Part shown: positions 32,950-43,578 of the stretch, one piece after another | Position numbering within the stretch: the first letter of the stretch is position 1 | How the letters are laid out: each line of letters begins with the position of its first letter | Position numbers and translations under genes: made by a program | Notes under the pieces: generated by a model | Databases searched by the model: none | What the model was told of the DNA's origin: nothing | Seen by the model: the letters and a program-made list of their open reading frames with translations, nothing else | Assembly: GCA_037355855.1 (NCBI GenBank) | Contig: CM074762.1 | Span: forward strand, 5,146,001-5,210,000 | Direction of reading: 5' to 3' | Length of the DNA: 64,000 nt | Source: Pseudo-nitzschia pungens | Lineage: Eukaryota > Bacillariophyta > Bacillariophyceae > Bacillariales > Bacillariaceae

Positions 32950-34572
32950 CTAGTTCACCGTTATGTTTCTCGACAGTGGCAAGTGCGAGTGCGAGTGCGA
33001 GTGCAGTCGGGGATCGGTATTGGTTCGAAAGAACGACGCCACGGGGCACTTCTTGTTGGTCTTGATCTTGGCTTTGGGACCCGAGTTGCCACCGCCGAGA
33101 CCGACGCCAAGGCCGGCGACACCTTTTCGAAACATGGTGTTCTTCACGTTCATCATTTCCAAAAAGGCGTCCCACACCGAAATGTCCCAGGTCTCTTGGT
33201 GGCGCGCAATGAGGTGATCTTCGTCCAGGAAATAGAGCGTGGATCCCGTAAACTCCGAGAGCTGCGGCTTCCACGGGAGATTGATCGTGACCGACATTTT
33301 CCACGTTGCTCTCAGAATGGTGCTGGTGATGGTTGCGTCGGGAATGTCGTTGTCTGTTTCTGTGTCGTACTCGCTGTTGTCGTCGTTTTGTTGCTGTTGC
33401 TGCTCCTGCCGCAGCAGCCGCTCCCGATCGTCCGCTCTCAGCTCTTCCAGCGACAACAGCTTGGAGTGACTGGCCTTTGTGCTAAAGAGCATCGGGGCAA
33501 CACCGACGTACTTGCGAAGCCCCCGTATGGGCAGGTCCGGATCGGGACTCCGAAACTCGCAATCGTCCCGATAAATGTTCCTGGAAAGCTTGCCGGTGAC
33601 GTAGTATCCCTTTTCGTCGGCAGCGACGGCGATGGCGGCGGAGTCGACTCCATCGCTGCTCGAAATTGTTGTTGCTGATGTTGGAGTGGTGGTTGGTTTG
33701 GGGTACGGGTACGAGTACGAGCACGCGCTGCCAGCGTCCGACAGCATCCGCGTAGCGGCACCCTTGCTCCTGTCCTCGCTCGAAACCCTCCAGTCTCCCA
33801 AGAGGGTTTCGATGATCTCTTCTACAGGCAGGTGCTTGCGTTTTGCGCTCGACGACGACGAGGGTTTCAGGGCCATGAGCGGACCCAGGTTTCGGTGCGA
33901 CGAATCCGACCAGTACGGTCGAATCAAAACGAACCGCACCAGTCCCTCGATCCGGTCCAGAATGTCCCCAAAGCGTCGCCGGAAAAAGGGGCACTTGACG
34001 CGCTTTTGCGAGTGCTCGTACCATTCTTCCAGCGTGTCGAGGCACCACTGCTCGGTGGGGTTCAGATCGAGATCGAGATCGAGATCGACATTCTCGCTCT
34101 TAATGTTAATGTTGTTGTTGTTGTTGTTGCTGTTGGCTTCTATGCTGCTGCTGTTGCTAACGCCGATCCTACTGTTGCCGATACTTCCTATAACGCTGCT
34201 GTTTGTGTTCTCTTGCTCCCAATGATGATGAGCATTGGATGGTTCGTGGTACGTTGTGAGGCACACGATCTTGTCGCGTCTTCTCGGAGCACCACGGGCA
34301 CTATACGTACTGCACGTAGTAGTGAGGGTGGTGGTTCGGCGATGGAGGATGCTTCTTCCGATCACGGAGGATGATTCCGACACGAAAAAGCCATTGCAGG
34401 TTGTAGTCGTCGTAGCCGCTGCCACCAAAAGACCCAGCGGGAGCGCGATTCGAATGAGAGCCGAAACGTGCCGGGAGCGCCCCGGTGTGGTTGGTTGCTG
34501 CACGGGGAGAACACCAATTGCCATTGCCATTGCCATTGCAATCGTCCTTGCGACTGCCACTGCCACTGCCAT
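32950..34572 (-). CDS. DUF2358/SnoaL-like protein, probably organelle targeted
   Basis: 540 residues from ATG 34572 (frame open upstream only with TTG). The N-terminus has alternating Ala/Met/Val and a second hydrophobic stretch (IRIALPLGLLVAAA) followed by CNGFF, compatible with a signal plus plastid transit peptide, though the usual ASAFAP motif is not exact. A low-complexity Asn/Asp linker precedes WCLDTLEEWYEHSQKRVKCPFFRRR. The folded part contains LSRNIYRDDCEFRSPDPDLPIRGLRKYVGVAPML and later MSVTINLPWKPQLSEFTGSTLYFLDEDHLIARHQETWDISVWDAF, the Asp-phe-x-DP plus PW..GxSxYxLDEdgxIxxHxxxWD layout of DUF2358/SnoaL-like NTF2-fold proteins. Function is unknown; plant relatives are plastid proteins. 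Confidence 0.6.
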   Translation of the reverse strand: MAVAVAVARTIAMAMAMAIGVLPVQQPTTPGRSRHVSALIRIALPLGLLVAAATTTTTCNGFFVSESSSVIGRSILHRRTTTLTTTCSTYSARGAPRRRDKIVCLTTYHEPSNAHHHWEQENTNSSVIGSIGNSRIGVSNSSSIEANSNNNNNNINIKSENVDLDLDLDLNPTEQWCLDTLEEWYEHSQKRVKCPFFRRRFGDILDRIEGLVRFVLIRPYWSDSSHRNLGPLMALKPSSSSSAKRKHLPVEEIIETLLGDWRVSSEDRSKGAATRMLSDAGSACSYSYPYPKPTTTPTSATTISSSDGVDSAAIAVAADEKGYYVTGKLSRNIYRDDCEFRSPDPDLPIRGLRKYVGVAPMLFSTKASHSKLLSLEELRADDRERLLRQEQQQQQNDDNSEYDTETDNDIPDATITSTILRATWKMSVTINLPWKPQLSEFTGSTLYFLDEDHLIARHQETWDISVWDAFLEMMNVKNTMFRKGVAGLGVGLGGGNSGPKAKIKTNKKCPVASFFRTNTDPRLHSHSHSHLPLSRNITVN

Positions 34573-35907
34573 TAAAATTTCTAAAAATGTTCGGCGGTGA
34601 AGCAATCTCCTTTGCTACGTCTCTAACATTGGGGAACTGTGATTGGATATTGTTGATGGGATGGATGGATGGATGGGACGGATGGGACGGATGGTTGGGT
34701 ATGTATCGAAACGGGTTGATGGGTGCTTTTCAATTGGAACTGTTATGTGAATTAAAGAATATCAACGTGGTTTCTATTGCTCCACACGACCGGTATCGAA
34801 ATATATAATACCGGTGGGGCTACCGTATGAATAACTTACTCGTTGGGAGAACGGTATTTGCACTCTGTCCACGTAGGCTCGCAACAAACAAGAATTCGGT
34901 GAGGTAAGGTTACTCGTAATTACCGCAGGGTGAGTTGAAGTGATCACTGGAACCGTTCTTGCGAAAGGTCTCATTCCTTCGTTCGTTTTCCGTCCATAAT
35001 ATCATCATTACTTCTATTATCAAATCAAATCGTTGATTTGATTTGATGACAGGCTCGAGCAGAGGGTCAAAAGCAGAAGAAAATACCGTAAATAATGAGA
35101 GATGATGAGGAGCCATGACTGAGTGCTCGTACTCGTACTCGTAGTGTGACGTCCTTTGGTGTTCTGGCTCGTCCTCAATTGAAAACAAATGCGTCACCAT
35201 CCGCAACTTCTTTCGATGGGGCAATGCCTCTATGTTCTTCCCAGAGGCATGGAGAACGTGGTCGCGTTCCCGAAAAGAATCACAGTCCACGACAGATGGT
35301 TGACAGAAGGTCTGCGAATACGCACTGTAAAAACAGTAGAAATGGTGTTGTCGGGGGTTCTTGTGTTCACTTTTCACATTATCGATCGAGACTACGATGC
35401 ATGACGCACGATGACGGACCGTTCGTACGTACTCCATACTCGTTCTAATCTTAATCTCCCTAACCGCAATCATCTAAATCTTACTCGTAATTAAGGTTAC
35501 CTTCGCGCAAGAATCACAAGTGAGGTTACCTAGTTTTCCTCTAAGCAATCACGAGTTTCTTCAGTCACGAACAATCGGTAGTATCATGTGGATGAGAGCC
35601 ATCCAAATCTTTTGACATCTCCGAGATGTGACCGAGTGAAAATCGAAATTCACTATTGTTCGGATTTTGAATAAGGTTACTACGAGTAAGATTACAGAAA
35701 TGATGAATGAATGAATCTCAATCATCCTTCCTCGAACTTCACAAACATCCCGAAAATTCAACACATAGGTATCAACGGCATTTCCGTCGAAGCACCGATT
35801 TTCCTGTCGGAAGAAATAGAGAAGCCACCCCCGAAGCTTTCGATTTTTCATACCCTTTTCGTTGGAGATAACTTCGTATTCCTTCGTATTTCGTTTCATA
35901 TACCAGC
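34573..35907. other. Intergenic between divergent genes
   Basis: No gene. GGATG/GGACG runs at about 34665-34690. GGTTACTCG/TTACTCGTA-like words are scattered at 34890-34925 and 35480-35530. Confidence 0.45.
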
Positions 35908-37824
35908 ATGGCGGACGACGATTGCTGGGACGCCTTTGGCAGCGATAGCGACGACAGCGACGACGACTCCAACGACAACGGCAACGACAATGACAACGAT
36001 GGCAGCAACGACCAACTGGAAGAGAGCAGCAAGGCGGCACCGTCCATTGCCATGCACCTGTCCCAGGCCTTTGTCAAGCACAATCCCCAGGTCCGGCTCT
36101 CGGATCGGACCGTGCTGGTGGTCCGCGCAAAAAGCAACGGCAGCAACAACGACGACGACGACGACGACAACAACAACAATACCCATTGCCCGATTTCCAA
36201 CCATCTCACGCAGCGGGGAATGAGGGTGTTGCGGGCCGATCAAGAGCCGGAACACGGTTGCGGCCGCGGGCTGCCGCTGGCCGATGCCATGGTGATTCTT
36301 CCGGACGACAATGACAATGACAATGATACCGTCGACCAGGGAACCGCCGCGCGAAATCACGAACTGGTACGGTCCCGCTTGTGTCCCGGAGGAGTGCTGG
36401 TGTTTGGAAGAGCGGCCCAATCGGGTGACAGTGACAGCAAAAGCAAAAGCAACAACGAAAACGATGACGATGACGACGACGAGGATTGGTTGTTTGCCCG
36501 GAAAAGCGCAACCGGCACGACGAAGAAACGTCTCTTGCTGGTCGTCGCCAGGGACGACAACAATGCCACTCCCACAATCCACACCACAGCGAATACCCGG
36601 TGGATCGCGAAGCGCAAGTGCACCATCCGGGCCCACGCTTCCACGTGCCCCTGGCTGTCCTCGTCGCATTCTTTGGCGGAGGAGGAGGAGCGCCTCCACT
36701 CGGCCACCGTCGCGCTTTCGTCGCATGAAATGGCCGCTCCAATCACCAGTAGTGGCAATGGCAATGACAACAATGGCGCCGAGCGATCGCAGGCATTGCT
36801 CACCGAGCACTCCCTCCAAAAGGCCGTCCGCAGCATGAGAGACCACGGCTACTGCATCCTCCCGGGACTCCTGGACGCCCGCGAGTGCACCGACTGGGGA
36901 TCGGCCGTCCTGGACTCGTTTCACGCCGCGGCCACCATTCTCAAACACCGCGAACGGGTCGACCTGTACCACCCGCAAAACTCCGAGCGCGAGCCCCAGT
37001 CCTACCGCGAGCTGTCCATGCGGGAGGACCTGCGGTTGGACCTCCGGCAGGGACCGGCACTGGACGCGCTGCGGACCCAAAAGGAGGGCAGCGCCGAGCG
37101 CGGGGGTGCCTCGGTGGTGGTGACCGCGTCACAGACCGATCTCGGGGACGGCCTGTTTTTGCGGGGCCACCCGAGCCTGCTGGAGATTGTCCGGCGGACC
37201 ATGAATCCCGGGAGTCGCAACCACCACCACACCGTGATTCGAAGCAACGGCGGCGACACCAGCAGGCCACCGCTCTACCTGGGCAACCTCGGACGGTGGA
37301 ATTTTGGCGGAACCGGAAACGACGGGAGCTACCAGGACCTTCGGGTCTCTCCCGTCGGTGGCATCGTGTCGCTGCCGGGTTCGGCCGAGCAGGCCCTGCA
37401 CGCCGACACGCCCCATCTGTTCGAGCACATTCCGGACCTTCCGGCCCACTACGTGAACCTGTTTGCTCCCTGCACTCCCTTTGATGACAGGGTCGGCGGG
37501 ACGGCCTTCGTCCACGGGAGCCACGACCTGGGGTTTGTGGCGGATCGGTTGGGGAACAACGCCAATCACAACGCCAACGACGGTGCCAACGACAACAGCG
37601 CGTTTTATCCGTGGCTGGTCCGGCCCGAGCTGACGGTGGGGGACGTGGTGCTCTTCGATTGCCGGATTCTGCACTTCGGTCTGGCCAACCGGTCCGAGAC
37701 GATCGAGCGGTGCATCTGTTACGTCAACACGTGGCAGGATTGGTTCCACGACGCCAAGAACTGGGACCAGAATCGGGCCATTTTCGAAACCAACGACAAC
37801 GACGAAGAGCAGCAACGAGCCTAG
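35908..37824 (+). CDS. Phytanoyl-CoA dioxygenase (PhyH)-like Fe(II)/2OG oxygenase
   Basis: 638 residues, single exon, ATG 35908. The N-terminal 40 residues are Asp/Asn/Ser repeats. Residues about 45-260 resemble a degenerate methyltransferase-like fold (VLVVRAKSN, AMVILPDD, GGVLVFGR) interrupted by acidic runs; this is tentative. From about 295 the PhyH-like domain starts (SMRDHGYCILPGLLDARECTDWGSAVLDSF). Iron ligands: HAD at residues 498-500 in QALHADTPHLFEH and distal His about 589 in ILHFGLANRS; VGGTAFVHGSHDLGF and VGDVVLFDC are typical flanks; ends with YVNTWQDWFHDAKNW. Substrate unknown. Unrelated to the other 2OG oxygenase at 25773 apart from chemistry. Confidence 0.85.
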   Translation: MADDDCWDAFGSDSDDSDDDSNDNGNDNDNDGSNDQLEESSKAAPSIAMHLSQAFVKHNPQVRLSDRTVLVVRAKSNGSNNDDDDDDNNNNTHCPISNHLTQRGMRVLRADQEPEHGCGRGLPLADAMVILPDDNDNDNDTVDQGTAARNHELVRSRLCPGGVLVFGRAAQSGDSDSKSKSNNENDDDDDDEDWLFARKSATGTTKKRLLLVVARDDNNATPTIHTTANTRWIAKRKCTIRAHASTCPWLSSSHSLAEEEERLHSATVALSSHEMAAPITSSGNGNDNNGAERSQALLTEHSLQKAVRSMRDHGYCILPGLLDARECTDWGSAVLDSFHAAATILKHRERVDLYHPQNSEREPQSYRELSMREDLRLDLRQGPALDALRTQKEGSAERGGASVVVTASQTDLGDGLFLRGHPSLLEIVRRTMNPGSRNHHHTVIRSNGGDTSRPPLYLGNLGRWNFGGTGNDGSYQDLRVSPVGGIVSLPGSAEQALHADTPHLFEHIPDLPAHYVNLFAPCTPFDDRVGGTAFVHGSHDLGFVADRLGNNANHNANDGANDNSAFYPWLVRPELTVGDVVLFDCRILHFGLANRSETIERCICYVNTWQDWFHDAKNWDQNRAIFETNDNDEEQQRA

Positions 37825-38804
37825 ACCACCACGGACCCGAGAACGAGGTGCTGCCTATCTTGGTGCCTGTCTTGGTGCCTGTCTTGGTGCCTGCCTGCCT
37901 GGAGGTGACGTAGTTGGACGGCGCGCCGAACGGAGATGCCAATAGTGACTCCGAGCGAGCGAGTCTGGAAAAACGACACCGCACAACAGAAGCAATCCAC
38001 CAATCGCGCAATCCATCCCCATCTCGAAAATTCACCGTGAGTCTTGTCGCTTGCTGCGCAGGAACCATTCCCAAGAAACTTGGGTACACCCTAAATAAAT
38101 AGACTGACTGACCCGATTCTCTCGATATGTTTGTAGATGGTGCGTATGGTACGGTGCTGTCAATACCAGCCAGCGAAATAGTTCGCTATCCTTTTTTCTG
38201 TACTGCCTGCCTTCCCGCCTACGAGAGTAGAGGGGTGTTCCGCAAGGCGTGATTGGCGACCAAGCAGGTCACTCGTCACTACGGACGCTGTTTCGTTTGC
38301 ATGTCATGGAAAATACAACGCAAGGCTGGGGCAGAGAATCCGATGAGTTTGGTCCCGTGTCTAGTATTTTGGTAGGCAAAGGATGCACAGCATTACTTTT
38401 ACTTTAGAATAAAGGGTGATCGGAAGATAGCGGAGACGAACACGTTTTGCGCTGGGTGCTTGCGGTATTTGTTTGGGGGCGAGGGCCGTCGTTCCATTCG
38501 CGCTACGAGACAGTTTTGGGGTTCGTCCCAATTCATTGCATTGCATTGCATTCCATTCGATTCTATGAAAGCACGTGTTGTGTTGGTTTCGTTCGTTCGT
38601 TGCACCAACGGATGCGGCGCAGTCAGCGAGTGAAGAAAAATCGCACCTTACCGGATCGTGTCATGCCATGGCATGGCATGCCGTGGTGTCACAGTGCCCA
38701 AATTAACGCAACCCAACGCAACGCAACCCAATTCAACACAGCACCCCTATCATTGTCGTTATTATTATCATTCTTGTTATTTATTTATTTATTTAGTATT
38801 TGGT
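37825..38804. other. Intergenic, convergent 3' regions
   Basis: No gene. Four imperfect CTTGGTGCCTGT repeats at about 37857-37895; GCATT pentamers at 38537-38556; CGCAAC/CCAAC runs at 38706-38735. Confidence 0.45.
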
Positions 38805-39671
38805 TCAAAACCACAAAAAGGTGGCGCTTCCGAGGGGCTTGGAGGCGGCCGTGTAGGCGGCATAGGTCGCACCGACGGCTCCCAGGCCGATCGTCCCGGC
38901 CAGTGCCGCCACCCGAATTCCGGAGGGCGCGTAGTAGGTCATTCCCGTCATCATGGCCGCCAGCGGAGGGGTGGTGTTCTCGATCCCGGTGTACCGATCG
39001 AGTTCCAGCTGTATGTGCGTGTGCGTGTGTGTGATTGCAATGGCAAAGCGAGTTTTTGAAACGCACGAACGAACCAACCAACAAGCAACCAAACAGGCCA
39101 GCAAACGAGCAAACGAAACGAGTGAGTCGAAGAAATCGCAGCACCGAAACCAGAAGGGACGAAACGAAGCAAAACGGAACGTCCCGACACGCAGTGAACC
39201 AAAACCAAACAACACTCCACCAACGGAATTCCTCGTGATTTCAATTCCAATTCCAATTTCAACTTCCGTTCCGTTCCCCACACTCACATTGTCTCCCAGC
39301 CCCTCGTACAGTGAATACATGACGGCGCAGACTCCCAGCGAGTTGCCCATCCGGCTCCCGTACCGCCCCGCGTTGTTGAGGACGGAGTTGACCTGCACCT
39401 TGAACTTGGACGAGGGCGTCGAGGCGATTCCCCTCTGGAGGCCGTAGAGGCCGCCGGCCCCGATGCCCATCAGGTAGGACAATCCGGAATTTGCAAACAT
39501 GGTCACGACGACCCCCCGTCCCTTCTGGTCGAAATCCAGGTAATCGGGCTGGGACTGGCCCTTGACGCCCAGGGCCGGGGCGACGGTGGTCAGGGAAATG
39601 TTGCGGGCTCCCGAGAAATCGGGGAGGGGGGCACCGGCGTCGCCCTCGAATTCGAATTCCTTGCTGGCCAT
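38805..39671 (-). CDS. TIM23: Mitochondrial inner-membrane import channel subunit Tim23
   Basis: Core of the TIM23 presequence translocase. Exons 39671-39288 and 39008-38805 join in phase 0 to give 195 residues, the normal Tim23 size; intron 39287-39009 starts GTGAGT and ends ACAG. Residues 1-45 are the hydrophilic intermembrane-space part. The four-helix Tim17/22/23 domain follows: YLMGIGAGGLYG, then YGSRMGNSLGVCAVMYSLYEG (family signature), then after the intron the conserved turn LELDRYTGIENTTPPLAAMM and a final helix GTIGLGAVGATYAAYTA. The intron is 279 nt, divisible by three, without an in-frame stop, so retention would give a 288-residue protein with 93 extra residues inside the membrane domain. 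Confidence 0.92.
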   Translation of the reverse strand: MASKEFEFEGDAGAPLPDFSGARNISLTTVAPALGVKGQSQPDYLDFDQKGRGVVVTMFANSGLSYLMGIGAGGLYGLQRGIASTPSSKFKVQVNSVLNNAGRYGSRMGNSLGVCAVMYSLYEGLGDNVSVGNGTEVEIGIGIEITRNSVGGVLFGFGSLRVGTFRFASFRPFWFRCCDFFDSLVSFARLLACLVACWLVRSCVSKTRFAIAITHTHTHIQLELDRYTGIENTTPPLAAMMTGMTYYAPSGIRVAALAGTIGLGAVGATYAAYTAASKPLGSATFLWF

Positions 39672-40471
39672 GATTGGTGGGTTTGCAACTGTGTTTTGCG
39701 GATGGACTGTTGGGATCGTGCGCTGTATTGTGTTGCGTGTTGTGTTCCGTGTTCGGTATCGCGAATGAAAATGAAAAAGCGGTCAACGAAACAAAATCGC
39801 TCGTTTCACTGTCGGGATGCCGAATGTATCGTGTGCGCGGATGCGGGAATTTACCGGTACCGTACGGCAGGGATGTCCGATGGATTTCGAGTCACAACAA
39901 CGACGGTATTGGTTGCCTTCGGAGTAGGTTGTTGCTTTCGGGTGTGAAATGGAGCCGTTCGGGCTTTCGAAACAATGCACCGAAGGATTGATTCGATGGA
40001 TCAGCAAAGTATGATTTGGAAAGAAAGTATCGTAGCAATGATTGTTACTACTAGTATGGTAAATTACGTATTCGTAGAATTATTGTGGTATTTGGTCTTT
40101 GTGCAGCTGCTCTCTGCACTTCCAGTCTTTCGATGGATGATTCGAAGAATAATCGCGTGGTGGGAATAGAGGAAACAACGAAAAACCTTCATCTCGGTTC
40201 GTGAATTACCGGTATGAATGTTTTTTCGTACCAGTATATTTTTTCGTTTGAATGGAACGGGGAAAAAAGGTACGTACGGTGTGGTAGGACATGATAGTAC
40301 ATGATACTGTATTGCATTGTACCGTATGCGTGGTTTTCCGAACGAGTGCGGGAGTATCGACGGACGGACGGTCGGAAGATGCGATTCACAAACCGTCCAA
40401 GGACATCAGGAACATGGTTATTTTTGTTTTTTGATAAATTTCAAAAATTCCCGGTCCTCCCCACACCGAAT
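39672..40471. other. Intergenic, nothing recognised
   Basis: GTGTTGCGTGTTGTGTTCCG-like pentamer run at about 39729-39750 upstream of Tim23; otherwise featureless. Short ORFs without domains. Confidence 0.4.
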
Positions 40472-40716
40472 CAGTGTCAAAGTGACACCCGGGGTCAAAG
40501 TGACACCCGGTGTCACTTTGACACTTGACACTCACCGATACTTTTGGGGGTCAAAGTGACACTGGGTGTCTTTTTGACACCGGGTGTCACTTTGACACTC
40601 ACAAGAGAAGTAAAAAAATACGTAGAGTGTCAAAGTGACACCCGGTGTCAAAGTGACACTTGACACTCGCTGATACTTTTGGGTGTCAAAGTGACCCCGG
40701 GTGTCAAAGTGACACC
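40472..40716. repeat. GTGTCAAAGTGACACC palindromic repeat cluster (foldback/MITE-like)
   Basis: At least eight copies, in both orientations, of a 16-bp imperfect palindrome built on GTGTCAAAGTGACACC. A roughly 70-bp block ending CTTGACACTC[AG]C[CT]GATACTTTTGGG occurs twice in direct orientation (about 40473-40550 and 40627-40684). Flanks TTTCAAAAATTCCCGGTCC (left) and GGGGGACTGGAAAAATTT (right) are a weak inverted pair, so the whole may be a small foldback element of about 310 bp. Confidence 0.7.
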
Positions 40717-41583
40717 AAGCGCTAAGTGGTGCGCGGGGGACTGGAAAAATTTAAATTCTTAGAAAAAAATCAAATCAACCATGTTCCAGAATTATTGTTC
40801 TACTAGTAGTAGTAGTAAGATTAGTAGTAGTAGTACTAATAGTAATAGTAGCACAGTAGTACTACTAGTACTTCTACTATTCTGACTTTTTGGTCTTCTT
40901 AGTTTCTTGCACTTTGGTTTGAGATGGAACTAAATAGGATTAGATATGTGATTCAGACAGGCTTCTTATTTTAGAGCTCTCTACTACCATGTGTTTGTAG
41001 CAGAATCATGATCATGTTGCTGCATCATGAAGAATGTCTGATGTGCTACTACAAGTACTACTACTACTATTTTCTTTTGAGATGGGTGGTAGTAGTGCTG
41101 GTGGTGTTGATTGTAGCAGTACAACAAGTACTACTATGATGAGTATACGGGATACAGTTCACCAGGTATTATTACACGCACAGCAGCAGCAGCAGTTCTT
41201 CTTTCGAAAGAGTTAGTAGTAGTAGTAGTAGTAGTGGGTGGATGCTGGCTGCTGTGATTTCTCCTCCTCGTTCTTCTCAAGTCGAATACTAGGCAACAAA
41301 AACAAAAACAAAAATAGAAACAGCAATGGCAACGAAATGCTGAACGGATCACACAGCAATGGACGAACGCGCAATCCGCGCAATGATTGAAAATGAAACG
41401 CATCGCTTTGTTTTGCATTCTTGCGTTGCGTTCTTGCGTTGCGTTGCGTTCTTGCGTTCCATTGCATCATCATTGCTTTGCATCGCATCGCATCGCATCG
41501 CGTTGCACTCTCGTGATCGGTGGATTCATTCATTCATTCATTGATTCATTCACACACTCCTCGTTGTTGTTGTTGCTGCTGGT
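40717..41583. other. Repeat-rich intergenic DNA
   Basis: TAC/TAG triplet tracts at 40800-40875 and 41213-41235, GTTGC pentamers at 41418-41460 and GCATC pentamers at 41475-41500 in the 3' region of the DUF4116 gene. No gene seen. Confidence 0.5.
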
Positions 41584-42411
41584 TCATTCGGAGTTTGTTG
41601 TTGTTGGATGCCATTGTTGGTGATGCAGCAGTTTCAAATGTTGCTGTTCTTGCTTCTGTCGCCGCAGTTCAAGCTCTAGCTGCCGTTGCTCCTCGTTTTG
41701 TGTTTCGGCAGCTTCCACGACAATCGGGTCGTTCCGTAGTTCATCGGAAGCGTATCGCAGGGCCAGGCCATTCCGTTGCACGGCGGTGAGCACGATGGTT
41801 TTGTTGTTCCTTAGTCGATCGGACGCAAAGCACAGGGCCCAACCCTTCTGTTGTACCGCGCCGAGCACGACTTTCTCGTCGTTCTTCAGTTCATCGGATG
41901 CAAATTGCAGGGCCCAGCCATTCTGTCCGACGGCGGCGAGAACGATTTCTTTGTGGTTCCGGAGAAACTCCGACGCGTGTTTCAGGGCCATTCCGTGTTC
42001 CGTCACCGCGGCGAGCAAGATTTCAAAGTCCCCCCCCAGCGGATCCGATGCGTATTCCAGCGCCCGGTAATCCTTCGTCACGGCAGCGAGCACGATTTCC
42101 CGGTCGTTCCCGAACGCGTCGCAGGCATGCTGCAGGGCCATTCCGTTCTGCGTCACGGCAGCGAGCACAACGCCGCGATCGCCGTTCCGGATGGCACCGG
42201 AAGCGTGTTTCAGGGCCCTCCCATCCCTCGCGACCGCGGCGAGCACGATGTCCCGGTCGCCCCGGAGTCCACCGAACGCGAATTCCAGGGCCATGCCATT
42301 CTCCGTCACGGCAGCGAGCACAATGGTTCGGTCTCTCCGGAGCACGTCGGGCGCATTCTGCAGGGCCAGGCCATTCCGCGTCACGGCTGTCAGCATGAAT
42401 TCCGAGGACAT
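41584..42411 (-). CDS. DUF4116 tandem-repeat protein
   Basis: 275 residues, ATG 42411, single exon. Residues about 5-235 are nine units of about 25 residues with consensus L(R/K)ND(R/K)EIVLAAVTQNGMALQ(F/H)AS, the DUF4116 repeat, a short two-helix solenoid abundant in some algae and protists. The last unit decays and is followed by a Gln/Glu-rich coiled coil and a His-rich tail. Molecular role of DUF4116 is unknown to me; it resembles protein-binding solenoids. The CAG/CTG-biased DNA repeats make unit number prone to change. Confidence 0.88.
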   Translation of the reverse strand: MSSEFMLTAVTRNGLALQNAPDVLRRDRTIVLAAVTENGMALEFAFGGLRGDRDIVLAAVARDGRALKHASGAIRNGDRGVVLAAVTQNGMALQHACDAFGNDREIVLAAVTKDYRALEYASDPLGGDFEILLAAVTEHGMALKHASEFLRNHKEIVLAAVGQNGWALQFASDELKNDEKVVLGAVQQKGWALCFASDRLRNNKTIVLTAVQRNGLALRYASDELRNDPIVVEAAETQNEEQRQLELELRRQKQEQQHLKLLHHQQWHPTTTNSE

Positions 42412-43578
42412 GGTTTTTACATTCCGCTGCCCTTTTTGTGTTGCGTGTCTTTTTTGATTGTTGTTGTTGTTGTTGTTGTTGTTGTTTGTCTTGTTCTTTC
42501 TGCTGTTTTTGTTCTTGTTCTTGTTGTTCTTGTTCTTGTTGTTCTTGTTGTTCGCGGTGGTGGTGGTGTCTCACGGAACGGTTGTATGCCGTAATACGAA
42601 GTAAACCTTACCTCAACTGCAATTGACGACGGATATGACCAAGACCCAAGACCAAGAATTTCCCTTGCGTTCGAACGCACCGTACGTAAGGTTACGGTAC
42701 TCCAACGTGCCCATTCTATTCCATATGACGCGTTGCACGACTTCATCTCGGGTCACAATTCAATCGTGGGCTGTTGTTTTGGTTCTGTATTCTTGGCTTG
42801 CTTCAAGAACATGGTTGATTAAGATTAGCGCATACCGTACGTAGTGCATACGAAGTATTAGTAAGAACGTTGTTGCGATATGGCATAACCCTCCAGTAAC
42901 CTTTCTTACGGTGTTGGTACGGTAAGATTGCAGGTAGGTTATGTTTCATTTGTCAAATAGGAGTGCCGTCTGTACCACAGTTACAGTAATTACGCACCCC
43001 TAAGTAACTTTACGAGTACGAGTACGGGGGCATGATTATCGCTTACCGTAGGGGCAACACGCGGATGAGAATCTCAAAAAACAAAAATGGAGGATTTATC
43101 GGTGCATTACTCATTACGGTATGAACTCGTAACTTACCAGGTACGGTAACCTTACGTTGAGTGAGTCGATAAGTCAGTCGAGTCTTTGTTTGTTACAATG
43201 CCCTACGCGTACACGTACGTAATTTTTCTATGAATAAAAAATCACGTCGTCGTCAGTCGGCATATTTGGTAATGCGGAATGCAGAATGCATCACACATAC
43301 AATACGAAGTACAATAATGATATTATTAGTATTACTATAAGTTCACGTACGGTAATTACAACAAAATACGTATCCATTATCCATAGACCATCCGACCGTC
43401 ATCCCGATCTATTGTTCATCCCAAGTACTTTACGCAATTGCACGTTTCAACAGTGAACATACTTTGACAGACGAGCCATCTTACCGCATTCCATCCATCT
43501 TCTCAAGAAAACAAACGAAAGAGCCCATACGCTACCGGCAATTGTACTCTTCCGAAGACAGCTACCGCAGGACTGGAG
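42412..43578. other. Intergenic between divergent genes
   Basis: TTG and TTC(TTG) triplet tracts at 42455-42555 form the likely 5' leader of the DUF4116 gene. 42590-43190 is dense in TACGGTAAG, GGTTAC and CGTACG words. No gene seen. Confidence 0.45.

Noticed and set aside
35896..37080. 394-codon reverse-strand ORF opposite the PhyH-like gene
   Set aside because: Low-complexity Val/Ala-rich translation mirroring Asp/Asn codons; no conserved motif.
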